36,602 bases of DNA from Chara braunii (GCA_003427395.1 BFEA01000152.1:2497107-2533708); one strand, 5' to 3'. Positions 1 through 9,608 are shown, numbered from the stretch's first letter. The notes: generated by a model not told the origin, from the sequence alone. Program-made: numbers and translations.

Positions 1-359
1 CACACACACACAATCATATCATCTATGGCTTCTTATCTTCCTCTTGTTCAAGGTATTCTCGTTGTCTTGTTCACTTTGACTGCCCTCATGTTTTTCTGTC
101 TTCTCTTGTGTCTAGTGAGCACCTTTAAGATGTGCCAAATCATCAGCGCATGTACGTATGGAGTGCCTGCAACAGTGTTAGGGATGCCTGTGTGCCTGTG
201 TTCCCTGGTGATGACCGACATTCGTGGAAGTGACCTGGGTCCGATGGTAGACAAACGTAAAGTCTGTGGAGTTATACTGTGGTTTGACTGGGTGATGATC
301 TACTTGGTCCTTATTGAAGGTGTGGAATGCGTTGTTGGTACTGCCCCGCTTCCTGGGTG
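1..359. other. Unassigned sequence with a short (CA)n start
   Basis: The window opens on a (CA)n run of about 12 bases. An open frame runs from an ATG at 25 to a stop near 540, but its second half is simply translated Cys/Leu-rich minisatellite, so I do not call it a gene. I see no domain, RNA gene or mobile element here. Confidence 0.4.
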
Positions 360-690
360 CGCATCCACCCCACTTCATTTGCTTTGTGTTGCTGGCCTGG
401 TGCTGCCTCATTTCCTGGCTGCCCATCCACTTGTCAGTGTTGTGTGTTGTTGGCCGCTTGCCTTGTGTTGCTGCCTGCTTGCTTCGTGTTGCTGCCCACT
501 TGCCTTCCGCTGCCTGGCTTCTTATCTGCTTGACTTGTAGCGCCGTGCTTATCGCCCGCTTGCCTCCTTGCCTACCTTGATACTTGGCTTTGCTGCTTGC
601 CTACCAGGTTGCCTGCTCGATCGCCCTCCCTCTGCTGTACTGCTGCCTGCTTTGCCTTGCTGTTGGTGTGGTCACCTGCCTGGCTGTCCA
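360..690 (-). repeat. Degenerate GGCAAGCA-type minisatellite, copy 1
   Basis: This stretch is built from shuffled short words such as TGCTTGCC, TGCCTG and CCTTGC. On the minus strand these read GGCAAGCA, CAGGCA and GCAAGG. The same vocabulary fills 10400-10890 and 13360-13610 on the plus strand. The unit is not regular, so this is a cryptically simple, strand-asymmetric minisatellite and not a clean tandem array. Open frames across it are Cys/Leu-rich artefacts. Confidence 0.6.
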
Positions 691-884
691 CTTGCAATCG
701 AGGTGGAAGTAGACTTAGTATGTGAATCAATGCATCAAAATGGGCATATTCGAACTGTTGAGGTTTCAGCCTCCTGATGAATTGGTGAGAGTTCGGTGAA
801 ACAGTCTCTTTCTTGTTTGTTGTTCTCCTACCTCAGGTTGTTCGTAGGAATATTCAGGGGTTGAAGTAGACTATGAATCAAAGC

Positions 885-953
885 AAGGTCCCGTAGGATA
901 GCTCAGTAGGTTTCATGACTGACCAGCACCGCATACGTGCATAGGTGCTGGGT
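885..953 (+). mobile_element. tRNA-like SINE head, truncated
   Basis: The word TAGCTCAGTAGG near 900 matches the pol III A-box (tRNA D-arm). About 40 bases later GGTGCTGGGTTC matches the first part of a B-box, and the sequence then runs straight into a T-rich tract at 954. The head is therefore cut inside the T-arm. A T-tract there is what a minus-strand retroposon tail looks like, so a second insertion may have truncated it. It is not an intact tRNA because there is no complete T-stem or acceptor stem. Confidence 0.5.
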
Positions 954-1090
954 TCTTTTTTTTATTTTTATTTTAACCAAGGCAGTGTTTTATTATAAGA
1001 GCAAACAGAGGCCGGGAATCCCTCCACATCTCAACCCAGAGTAATCCAGTGTCCCATGCCTCTAGATCCCAGCATACATACTTATCCGGG
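954..1090 (-). mobile_element. Diverged SINE fragment with T-tract (minus strand)
   Basis: A T-rich tract, which would be an A-tail on the minus strand, is followed by sequence around 1000-1050 that resembles 23890-23950. Both contain an AGAGGCCGGGA word followed by a CAACCC..AATCC stretch. The similarity is patchy, so family assignment is tentative. Confidence 0.35.
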
Positions 1091-1574
1091 CCAAATATAG
1101 GAACTGTACCTTTTTTCTCTTTTTCTTTTTTAATGAGGGAACTGTACTAACAAGGCTGCAATTCGCAAAAGGAAGAGAAACTAGAAACTGGACTAACACT
1201 GCTGCAAATCGCAGAAGGAAAGGGAATTTAACTTCTACACAAATCAAGTCTACATACATCCTCGTTCTATATCGCCCAGTCCCTCGTTCATGCTGACTCC
1301 GGCAGTTCAGCTGTGACTCTGTCGAACGTGAGGCATCTCTTCGCCATCCCGTTGCCGTCACTTTCAGTGGCCTGAGGAGGATGGCCAGGGCCAGTCAACG
1401 CTGGTAGCTCGCTGGGGTGAGTTGTGCTGCCCTGGCTCCCTACTTCAAACTCCATTCTCTCCAGTGTCTACCTCTCTTCCTTTTTTCCCTATATTCCCCC
1501 AAATGAGCTACCCGTTCCCTCTACCCTGAAGTTCCTCTTCCCATCCTCCAAACTCCTCGACCCTTTCTGTATTT
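1091..1574. other. Unassigned sequence
   Basis: No gene or RNA is recognised. A diverged direct repeat (GCTGCAA..CGCA.AAGGAA) occurs near 1155 and 1210. A pyrimidine-rich stretch follows around 1440-1560. The segment ends in a 23-base word at 1575-1597 that recurs exactly at 8394-8416. Confidence 0.3.
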
Positions 1575-1597
1575 GTGCTTATTTGAAGTTATTTCCC

Positions 1598-1770
1598 TTT
1601 TTTTTTTTTTTTAAACAGAACCTCTCGGTTCTGGCTCCTGCCATTCTGGGGGGCAACAGTCCGGTTCCTATTCCCCCGGCAAGTCAAAGATGAATACAAT
1701 AGTCACACACACGCGCTCCTCCCCATTCTGGTTGGGAGGTCCGAGTGGACGGCATTGATTACTTCCTTTG
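1598..1770 (-). mobile_element. SINE-like element, old copy (minus strand)
   Basis: A pure T-run at about 1599-1613, an A-tail on the minus strand, is followed by a body containing GGCATTGATTAC near 1752. The two better copies, at 6764-7000 and 13842-14110, carry GCAGCATTGATTGCC and GCCAGCATTGATTAC at the matching place. No target-site duplication is obvious. Confidence 0.4.
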
Positions 1771-2299
1771 GGAAGGATGTACCACCCCTCACCCCTGCCT
1801 AAGTTAGCCTGCTTGACTTAGGTTCTGACTACTGTAGGTGAGCTAACCTCTTTACACTCCAAATGAGGTGCGTGACTTGTACACGGAGGCTTGGCCAGTT
1901 TTCTCCTCTCGGCTACTCTGCTGCCCGATCCAGATTTAAGGACTGGGGATGCTTGCCTGCTTCATATACTGATTGATTTGCTATGTGGATTAGACGATAG
2001 AGTTCTGACCTCATCTGCCTCTCAAGGTGGTGTCTGTTGTCTATTCCTTAAACCCTAAACCCTATTCTCTTGTCTTTCTCTCTCTTCCTGTCTATTTTCT
2101 CAATTTGCAGCTGACCTGTACCTTTCTCCATTTGAAGCGTCCCTACTGAGTTGGCGTAGGCTATTTTTGTCTAATCTGTGCTTCTCATGGTCTAGGCTAG
2201 TTTTGTCTAATCTGTAATTCTTAGGGAAGTTAAGTTGTGTCCATGATTACCTTTATTACTTGCTTGTATAGAGTCTAATCTATATCACGACTCGTCGGG
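1771..2299. other. Unassigned sequence
   Basis: I find no gene. Near 2048-2062 there are two units of CCCTAAA, the plant-type telomere word, too short to be more than coincidence. A partial direct repeat containing TTTTGTCTAATCTGT occurs around 2165 and 2197. Confidence 0.3.
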
Positions 2300-3097
2300 G
2301 AGCTCAGTTGTTAGTGGGAAGAGGATAGTGAAGATTAAAGGGTCTGTTATCTGTATGGAGGTTGTCATAGGAATCTTTTGACCTGCGGATGTGATAGCCG
2401 ACTATGATTAGGGGGACGGATGGGTGTTGTGGTGTATTTGGGCTAGGATTTTGCTTCTTCAAACTATGCAGAATCCATGTGGGCAACGAATGAGTCTGGT
2501 ATGCTATTGAAGGACTCTGTGTTTGATTGGCGGGCCTGGGGCCTGCCCTCCCAGAGTGTGAAAGCTAGACTTTGTCCCTTGATTTGAGCTATTTTGCCCT
2601 TCGCCAGAGAGTTTTCTTCAAATTTTTTGTTTGTATTCTTTTGCGGTGAGTTCATTTGCTTCCATTCTCCTTCTTACTTTGCGCCATATGACCCAATATT
2701 TGGTTTCTACCTGCTGTTGCCACAGACTCCAGGCTTCCTTTAAGTGCATTCGTTGCTTATCTATTGTTTCTTGACATATTTTCCTCCAATTGGCCCAAAG
2801 CGTTGTTTTCCTAAGGATTTGGAAGAAATTGCTTTGTAGAGGGGTCCAGTCTTCCGGTGTTGGAAGACCTAGCAATAGGAGGGTCGGGGTTGTTGTTAAG
2901 GCCGTAGATATGACTGAGTTCCAAATCTTGGATATTTTACCCCAAAGCGGTTTTACCTTGGAACAAAGGAGAAAGCAATGGAAAATATTATTTGTGTGAC
3001 CCTCAGGGCAGTTAGCGCACAGTTCTTTCAAGGAGCTCCTGTCCTCTTTCTTTCTTATAACATTCAGCCATTGGTTTAAGGGGATGGCTAAGAACAT
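2300..3097 (-). pseudogene. LINE A ORF2 C-terminus with zinc finger
   Basis: The minus-strand frame starting near 3097 translates to a tract containing CANCPEGHTNNIFHCFLLC. This is the Cys-x2-Cys ... His ... Cys finger found at the C-terminus of plant-type LINE ORF2 proteins (zf-RVT-like). The matching regions are at about 15080-15030 in LINE B and 35630-35700 in LINE C. A Trp-rich helical tail follows (LWANWRK, AWSLWQQQVETKYWVIW). Frame breaks occur downstream, where the tail continues around 2655-2464. A 34-bp tandem duplication just upstream (3059-3126) shifts the frame before the finger. Confidence 0.7.
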
Positions 3098-3126
3098 TCA
3101 GCCGTTGGTTTAGGGGGATGGCTAAG
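3059..3126. repeat. 34-bp tandem duplication inside LINE A
   Basis: AACATTCAGCC(A/G)TTGGTTTA begins at 3059 and again at 3093, giving a period of 34. The two units differ at only two or three bases. On the minus strand it repeats the residues LAIPLNQ(R/W)LNV. Since 34 is not a multiple of three, it shifts the ORF2 frame. Confidence 0.85.
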
Positions 3127-4240
3127 TAGAGTATTAGCCATTGCAGGCTCCTGAACTTGGGGGGATGTAGAGTGGCTATTTGGTTCCACGGAATCTGAAG
3201 TAGTTTTTCCGGGTCTACTTTTAAATGCTTCCACCAGCGCGCAGCTACGACTGGTTCCAGAGCTACTGATCTACGTCTTAGTCTGTATCCTAGACTAGTT
3301 GTGTAGTGTAGAATGTTGAATTTGAGGTTAATGCCTGATGGGCTCTGCTTGAGGTTCCATGCCCATTCTGCTGGGTCCACTTCTAAATCCTCTAGTGCAG
3401 TTTGGGGGTGAAATAGAGTGAGTTCGTCATTTTCTACTACTCTGATTTTCCTTAGTTGGTCTTCTCTGACTGAGATCTGTACTGTTGAGTCTTTACTGAT
3501 TTTACTGTCATCCATACCTGCTTCTTCCAACCTATGCATGGTGAAGTTGTACCAGTTGTTTCTTCCCTCTATCCTTCCTGAAAAGGCTAGAGCATGTTCG
3601 CGGGGGTTGATTTGTGGCATTATCGCCCAGTCTCCTATTGACCATTGTCTGTCTTTTCAGAGCACAGGGACCCATTCCGTTGGTATGGCCTTTAACATTT
3701 GTTGGAGATGTTGGGCTACGATGTGGCTTCCTTTGAGCTTGTTGTGGAGTTGTCTGAAGATCACCTAGCCGTTCCTGTCTTCGTCCCAGATGTATTTGAT
3801 TTGCCAAACTCCTTTTTCTAGCCAATTACCCCATTTGGAATCATTTGCGGTGAGAGTGAATGGTGTTCCACTGATGGAGATTATCCATAGGTTGCAGAAA
3901 AGGGGTTGCCTCATTATCTCTTCCTTGGTGCACGGGTGTCTGACCTTGGCAGGGAATATTTCTTTCCATGCGTGGAGTATTGTTCTCTAGAACTTTAGTC
4001 TTGGTTCCTTTCTTGTCTGATCTTGGTTTGAAGCTCTTTTTTTAATTGCCCGTGACTAGCTAATTACCCATAAGGTACCGTCCATGTTTTCTGGTGTGTT
4101 GTGTACCGGCAATTGTTGTAGGCCCTATAAGGCCAAGGGTTGCCACGAGAGTCTAGGACTGGTTATTAGTTTTCGGATCCATTTGGTTTGGAGCGCTTTT
4201 ATTTGAGTGGCTGGATCCAGTATTCTCAGTCCCCCTTAGC
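3127..4240 (-). pseudogene. LINE A ORF2 connection region, fragmented
   Basis: Minus-strand pieces align with the thumb/connection part of the other two ORF2 proteins. Around 3830-3780 the translation WLEKGVWQIKYIWDED matches WVKHGVLRIGDIW in LINE B and WVKNGVTRITDIW in LINE C. Between 3620 and 3130 the frame is open and ends with the tract before the zinc finger. Several stops and shifts separate the pieces, and 4240-4000 is too decayed to read with confidence. Confidence 0.6.
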
Positions 4241-5590
4241 TTTTTTTCCTAGTCACATATTGCCAAGCTACCTTTGTGATGAAATGTTGTCTGGATGCGT
4301 CCCCTGTCCAGCGATAGGCCAAGGCTTTCCTTTGTATGTCTTTTAATGCCTTTTGGTCCAGGGACCAGAAGGCTGCCGCGTACCACATCATTGAGAATAT
4401 AGACGAGTTCAGCACTCGGGCACGACCAAACAGAGGTGTGTATCCACCCCCATGAAGTCAGTGTGCTGGTCATTTTTGCCAGTAGACTAGGCGTCATTTC
4501 CGCCGCAGCACCAAATTCTGTCATTTGTATTTTTAGGACTCTGATGGGGTCAATGGGGTCAGTTCAAGTCATTCTGTCCGAAGTGTTTGATGGCACTTCC
4601 AGGTTGCCTGCTGTTATCCACCAACCTACTGTTTTCTGCCAGTTGATACGCATTTCAACTACTAATTGGAACACGCTCATAGCTCTGGTGAGGGACTGAA
4701 AGGATGAGGAGGAGGCTCTTATTAGTATTGTCAAATTGCCTACAAAAGGAAGTGTAGGAGGAATGTAATAACTTCGAAAGTTTTCCTTTGGTTAATCGGT
4801 GAGCTTCTCAATGGAGGGGTCTTTTCTTAGGAAGGATGTTATGGCGTCCATTATGAAGAGGAAGATTGGTGCGGCCAAGGGGTCGCTCTGTCTAACAGAA
4901 TTTGTCCCAAGGGGAGGATCTTATATGTCTTCTATATAACGGCGTCATAGGAGTTGTACAAGTGAATGGTATATATGTCTTGGAGATATGGTCATTCACT
5001 TGTACAGCTCCTAGGGCGTCGTTATATAGAACTCCCACCCATTTCATGAAGTTAGGGTCAACTCTCATTGTTTCCATGTATTGTTGTAGGAAGTCCCAAT
5101 TTACTTGATCGTAGGTTTTTTCAAAGTCAAAGAAGAGGATAGCTGCATTCATTTTTTTGTCTTTGATGTATCTTACTGATTCAGCTAGAGTCATTACATT
5201 GTCTATAATAAACCTACCTGGAATGAAGCCCGTTTGGTTTATATGAAAGCAGTTTTTGGTAATCTTTCTTATCCTATTTGCTAGCAGTTTTGCCAAGATT
5301 TTGTAAGAAACTGTTAGAAGGGTAATGGGCCTGTAGTTTTTTATGTCAGTGGGATCTCCCTTCTTGTAGAGTAGCGTGACTATACATGTGCTTAGATATG
5401 GTCTCAAACCTTCTTTGTCCCATGCTGTCTTGATAAAGTTATTGAATTCTTTTGCTAGAAGAGACCAATATGTTTGCCAAAAATATCTGGAGAGGTCATC
5501 TAGGCCTGGTGTTTTCCCTGGTTTCATGGTATCTAAGGTTTTTATCAGTTCTTTACTGGTGATTGGTTGGTCGAGCTCTTCAACCATGCC
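4241..5590 (-). pseudogene. LINE A reverse transcriptase, disrupted
   Basis: The frame opening near 5587 carries the RT finger and palm motifs in order: KTPGLDDL, LLYKKGDPTDIKNYRPITLL, QTGFIPGRFI and FFDFEKTYDQVNWDFL (motif A). The frame then reads VQVNDHISKTY, after which an inverted duplication at about 4932-5029 throws it out. Beyond the duplication a second frame resumes with SVRQSDPLA, the expected next motif. No clear (F/Y)ADD catalytic box can be read lower down, where the frame is again broken, though 4524-4249 still resembles the later palm and thumb. It is a LINE-type RT and certainly not functional. Confidence 0.85.
4932..5029. repeat. Inverted duplication (37-bp arms, 24-bp spacer) in LINE A RT
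   Basis: The arm at 4932-4968 is the reverse complement of the arm at 4993-5029 with only four mismatches. The spacer is 24 bases. The word TATATGTCTT also occurs just before arm 1 and again in the spacer. Deleting roughly 50 bases between those words restores continuity of the RT frame into its next motif. The inverted arm is therefore an extra, templated insertion. It is not an ancestral hairpin. Confidence 0.8.
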
Positions 5591-6149
5591 GGAGTGGATT
5601 GTCTTGACTAGGTGTTTGCAATTTTTTTCTCTAGCTTGTAGGACTGACCTAGGTGTGGGACTTTCAGTCTTGGAGGAGTATAGTTCTTTCTAGAAAGATT
5701 CCGCTATAGCAAGCATTTTTGTTGGGTTTGATGACAACCCTTCCTCCCCTCTAAGTTGTTGTATGACAAAGTTTCTTCCTTTATATTTGGTTTTTTGAAA
5801 GAAGAACTTTGTCATTTTTTGGCGTTCTTCTCATTCCTTGATTCTTGCTCTCAGTCTCAGACCGTTCGCTCTCTAGACATTCCAGTTGGCCAGCTCTGTT
5901 CTAGCTCTAGATAATAGTTCCTCGTAAGTTGTTACTCTCGGGTTGATCTTGAGGTTCATTTCTGCGACGAAAATTGTTGCTTCTAGTTCTTTTATGCGTT
6001 GATTTCTTCTGGCTGCCAGTTTTCTAGAGGCTCATGATGCTGCTTTTGACATGTTGTTTACTAAGGATGAGAAATATAATTCCTCCCTTTCTTAAACTAT
6101 GCATGCCTTTACTATTTCTTCTTTCAGTTCTATTATGTTTAGTATGAAA
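5591..6149 (-). pseudogene. LINE A linker between endonuclease and RT
   Basis: This segment lies where the ORF2 linker should be. Minus-strand translation gives charged, helix-like fragments interrupted by stops. The same position in LINEs B and C carries a Glu/Gln-rich coiled-coil-like linker. No motif is individually diagnostic, so the assignment is by position. Confidence 0.45.
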
Positions 6150-6763
6150 TTATTCATCGAAGCCTGACCCTTTTTGTAATCCTGGGTCGAAGAGAAATTC
6201 TATGAATATTGGGTTGTGGTTTAGACCACTGGGGTAGAGTAGTTTTCCTATACCTGTATTGAGGATCGTTCCTCTGCGCGAGTCTGATACTAGGAAATAG
6301 TTTATCGCAGAGTTTGGGATGTGTTGGGTTCTATTTCTCTTTCTGTATGTCATTCTATTTGCTTATGGGTGTATTGTTCTAAGTGGTTTTATTAAGTTCC
6401 TTTCAAGCATTAGGGCATGCATTATCTGGGTTTCCGTTTGTGAGCATGAGAGTCTGTCACTAGATTGATCTAGAGTGGTGTTTCGGTCACCTGCTAGCAC
6501 GAATTGTTTCTGTTCATCGCTCATAGCTTTTAAGTTTTAAATGAAACTCTATATATGAGGGAAGTCGTTAGGGGCGTAGGCATTTATTAATTGGAATGAT
6601 TTTTCCTTGTAGTTGAAATGAGCCTCTATTCATCGTCCGTTAACAAGGTCTAGTCTTCTCTCAACCATCTGAATTAGGTTGGCCGCTTTTGATTTTTGGT
6701 GTCATAGGATTGTTGTTCCTGCTGAACCTGCTCTTGGAGAAGGGGCCCAAAGTCCAAAGTGTA

Positions 6764-7011
6764 CATGTTTTTTTTTTTTTTTAACAACAAAACAACCCAA
6801 GATGATGCTAGGGGTGTCGATAAGAGCAGACACCACTAGCAGTCTCGGGAGGGCTCCATCTATTGGTGGGGAGCAACACCTGCTGGAAAGCAGGTCCAGC
6901 GTCCCAGATCATTTGTAATCGATTGTTTGAACAGTTGTAAATGCGCAGGCATGCGGTGATGGGCAGCATTGATTGCCATCGAGCGAGGGGATTGAAGCGT
7001 ACATGTTTTAA
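6764..7011 (-). mobile_element. SINE inserted in LINE A, with target-site duplication
   Basis: A T-run at about 6767-6782 is the A-tail of a minus-strand element. The word GTACATGTTTT flanks it on both sides, at about 6761 and 7000, which is a target-site duplication of 10-12 bases. The core includes CCATCTATTGGTGGGGAGCA and CCAGCGTCCCA, shared with the copy at 13842-14110. The minus-strand 5' end reads TTCAATCCCC, which could be the last part of a tRNA B-box, so the copy is probably 5'-truncated. It interrupts the endonuclease frame. Confidence 0.8.
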
Positions 7012-7034
7012 CCTGGCTAGGATTCTGTTAATTA

Positions 7035-7172
7035 TGGCTTTGTGTTCTTGAGAATCTGACAAGTGTGTTTCTTGTAGGCAGACTATGTCAGGTGGGTTCC
7101 TTGTGGCTTTGTGTTCTTGAGAATCTGACAAGTGTGTTTCTTGTAGGCAGACTATGTCAGGTGGGTTCCTTG
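7035..7172. repeat. 69-bp in-frame tandem duplication of the endonuclease motif
   Basis: Two units with period 69 (7035-7103 and 7104-7172) appear identical by eye. Each encodes 23 residues on the minus strand, including the DIVCLQETHL signature. The frame is kept because 69 is a multiple of three. Confidence 0.9.
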
Positions 7173-7392
7173 TAAACCAGTTCATGTAGCTAACCATATT
7201 GTCTCATTTGTCTGTGTTGGTTAATATTGATGCTAGCCTATTAACGTTCCATGAGACCACTGACAGTTCAGGCTCTTTGTGTTTGACGGAAAAGTGTTTG
7301 AGTTGGCATCCCCCTTGGTCAACACTGATCGGAGTAGTGTCGTCATGGAATGTTAAATGGACACTCGTGTTTTTGCTTGTTACATTAGAGAT

Positions 7393-7868
7393 TTAGTTGA
7401 AAGGGGATTCGTTGTAGAGGACAAGGCGGAGTTTGACCTGGCGGGCCTTTGCTTCCAAGACCTGGTTCATCAGTTCCTCCCTGCCTTCAAAGATTGTGTA
7501 TCCTTCGACTATTGAAGCTGAGACTACCGCTCTTTCTGGAGGGATCTCTCCTCCCATGACTCCAAAGGGATTGCGTGTAATACCTTTCATGGTTTCCAGA
7601 CGATGTGGTCCATGAGTTGGGCTTCCATTGAGTAGCGCACCATGTAGGGTCTCAAATCACTGACCAAGATGTCACTTGTGTCATCCAACCATTCCTCTCT
7701 CCAGTCTTCCTTTGAACCTAGAATGTGTGTTGTTAGTGGTGCGTCCTTGGAGATGCTGGCAGGGATAACCTTATTGGAAGGGCTTGCCAAGGCTATGAGA
7801 GACCATGATTTGACCATAGCAATCTCCCAATCACCATGCTCCTCGTTCCAACGGTAGGGCAGTACTAC
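7393..7868 (-). pseudogene. LINE A ORF1b-like C-terminal domain
   Basis: The minus-strand translation from 7868 begins VVLPYRWNEEHGDWEIAM. It aligns with VLVIPVRNKGERWEVGL in LINE C and ILIMPVRLKEGIWEVGL in LINE B, so the shared core is a Pro-x-Arg followed by a Trp-Glu pair. The domain ends with a helical tract (REELMNQVLEAKARQVKLRL) just before the endonuclease, where the other two elements carry LTELQQLKIKAG and LLELQSLKVKP. One single-base shift near 7588 splits it. Function is unknown. The conservation across three LINEs is discussed as a finding. Confidence 0.6.
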
Positions 7869-8390
7869 TTTTTTCCTGCATCCCCCTTTGATCGTGTCAT
7901 CTGTTGTTTCTCTGTTCTGATCTCTGAGGACTGTGATCTAGGCGTGTAAAATTTCCTTATGTCTGTCTAGAACTTCTCTTGTGCTCAAGTGGATATCTTC
8001 GTCCACATTCCCTTCCACCTGGGTCGAGCCAGTTGGGTCCTTTTGCTTTTTCCCTTTTGCACCCTTGGCTCTTTTGCTCGGGTGGATGCTGTCTGATTTT
8101 GTGTACGTCTTTGGCCATTGAATTGCAATCTGTGTGGTTGCAATCTACCTCCCTGCTTGGTCCAGTCTATGCCCGTAGCGTTCTGCGGAAAAATCCGACA
8201 GTTCCTGTTCCTTTTCCAGTATTTCATACTGATTTTGGGTTGGAATTTGAATGATGGGGTCCGCCTGGTTAGAGGTAAAGTTTTGCAGATTGAGAAGTTG
8301 CCTTTTGTGTGTCACACAAATTTCGAATTCCTCTTCCCTTTCTCTTTCGAGCTTCCTGAAATAATCATTTTGCCATTTAAGTGAGTTTTC
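7869..8390 (-). pseudogene. LINE A 5' part, probable ORF1b N-terminal remnant
   Basis: A minus-strand open stretch at 8227-7985 encodes a very basic, Arg/Lys/Gln-rich tract. It lies where the variable N-terminal half of ORF1b would be. I cannot align it residue by residue with LINEs B or C. The element's 5' limit is placed near 8390, where the recurring 23-base word (8394-8416) begins, but this boundary is a guess. Confidence 0.35.
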
Positions 8391-9401
8391 TTCGTGCTTA
8401 TTTGAAGTTATTTCCCGTTTTTTTTTTCCCTAATCGTGATTGATGTTCCATAGTCTCCACGTCTCTGCTCCTTCCCGTCCACATCATCCCCGTAGACCTG
8501 CCCATGTTTTTTCTTCCTGGCTCAAAAAAAGAAAACGTTACTTCGTATCAACCTCTCATCCCTACGTCCTTCCTCTCCCCATGACCTCCTTCCATGCTTC
8601 ATTCGCTAGCTCGTGGGTTCGATCCCACAGATCCCCTCGTCACCTGAGTTTTGCTGCCACTGGCTCCCGCTACCCTCTCCCACCTTGTCGTAATTCTATT
8701 TCTCGTGCCGCTCTTTCTTTTTCCCTTCTTCCCTCTCCCCGTTCCGCTTCTCATTCCACACGGCCTAATCAAGCATCTGTGCTAATTGTCGTTAGACCGT
8801 GTACTCAGATTACGGGGATGCCCATCCCCTCATGCCTTCTGGTCACCCGGCTGGTTGTCTGGATCCCGATTGGGACATGTCCCTCGCCCGTTCGACCATA
8901 CCGTTCCTAGTTACCCCGACTTCAATCTTTGTGTTCCTTCATTCGTATTACATCCACGCGGCGATGCCACTGATTCATCCATCTGAGAATAGGAGGTACA
9001 AAGCCATCGTTACGGGAAAATGTGAGAAAATGACAAACAAATGATGTCAAATATGCATCTCAGGCACCAAAAAGAAAAAATCTTAAAAACAATTCTAAAA
9101 AAGGGCCGGCAAGCATACTGTCCCGTTCAAAAACAAAATTTGCTTTGCAATACTTTCCCAAAAAATGTCATTTGTGTCGTATTTGTATATTCCCTGCACG
9201 AAAACCTCCAAATTCCAAAAAACATTTCCCTCACAGTCTCCTTACCCTGATCCAGCTCATTTTGACCCCCTCTCCCGATCCCTATGAGATCATACCTTAT
9301 CCTCCCTCTAAGCCCACATACCTCACCATTCCAGGGTACAAACTGGAAAGAGTGTCCTTCCAGTGACCACTGGAAAATTTAGCAAACTTTGCTAAAGCCG
9401 C

Positions 9402-9403
<2 letters not shown>
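8391..9403. other. Unassigned sequence with one tRNA T-arm-like site
   Basis: No convincing gene. The word shared with 1575-1597 lies at 8394-8416 and is followed by a T-run. At 8613-8628 GTGGGTTCGATCCCAC forms a perfect five-pair T-arm with a B-box, but no D-arm/A-box precedes it, so it is likely a SINE or tRNA remnant. Several overlapping pyrimidine-rich open frames around 8440-9040 have no recognisable domain. Confidence 0.4.

Positions 9404-9472
<69 letters not shown>
9404..9472. repeat. (TC)n microsatellite
   Basis: An uninterrupted TC run of about 69 bases, which is (GA)n on the minus strand. The Arg-Glu and Ser-Leu repeat proteins it appears to encode are artefacts. Confidence 0.98.
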
Positions 9473-9475
<3 letters not shown>

Positions 9476-9594
9476 CCCCCGGCGCCTGCTCATTTTCCAG
9501 CCTAAAAATGAGAGTGAATGTTCCCCGCAAGTGCAGGAAAACTCACTCTCATTTCGCACATCTTGGATGGCCCCCCCCCACCCTCTCTCTCTCT

Positions 9595-9608
9595 CGCGCG
9601 CGCGCGCG
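9595..9608. repeat. (CG)7 tract after a short (CT)n
   Basis: Seven CG dinucleotides directly follow CTCTCTCTCT. Alternating CG tracts of this sort favour left-handed (Z) DNA. The run is short and no function can be inferred. Confidence 0.8.

Larger units (their letters stand above)
6150..7260 (-). pseudogene. LINE A endonuclease (APE/EEP type), interrupted by a SINE
   Basis: Reading down the minus strand, the motifs of an exonuclease-endonuclease-phosphatase nicking domain appear in order. They are SWNVNRLAS (about 7240), DIVCLQETHL (twice, because of the 69-bp duplication), INAYAPND (about 6570), LAGDRN (about 6490, with Arg replacing the Phe of GDFN), INYFLVSDS (about 6300) and LNHNPI (about 6215, the usual DH pair changed). 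A minus-strand SINE with flanking duplications sits between the second and third motifs. Stops are frequent. The domain would have made the nick that primes reverse transcription, but here it is dead. Confidence 0.8.
2300..8390 (-). mobile_element. LINE A: decayed non-LTR retrotransposon
   Basis: Reading from high to low coordinates, the minus strand gives the order of a LINE: ORF1b-like C-terminus (7868-7393), endonuclease (about 7250-6150), linker, reverse transcriptase (5590-4240), connection region (about 3990-3130) and a C-terminal CCHC-type finger (about 3010). The coding frame is broken many times by stops and shifts. Three local duplications (4932-5029, 7035-7172, 3059-3126) and one SINE insertion (6764-7000) also interrupt it. 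It is the most diverged of the three LINEs in the window. The outer limits are approximate because no A-tail or flanking duplication is visible. It cannot be autonomous. Confidence 0.8.

Noticed and set aside
25-540. 171-codon open frame at the window start
   Set aside because: Its second half is a direct translation of the minisatellite and the first half has no family resemblance or coding signature.
2048-2062. Interstitial telomere repeat
   Set aside because: Only two CCCTAAA units, too few to distinguish from chance.
8613-8628. tRNA gene, suggested by a perfect T-arm and B-box
   Set aside because: No D-arm, anticodon arm or acceptor stem precedes it at tRNA spacing, so at most it is a remnant.
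9404-9472. CRISPR array or bacterial regulatory repeat
   Set aside because: Repeats in the window are microsatellites, minisatellites or retroposons; none shows regular repeats with unique spacers.
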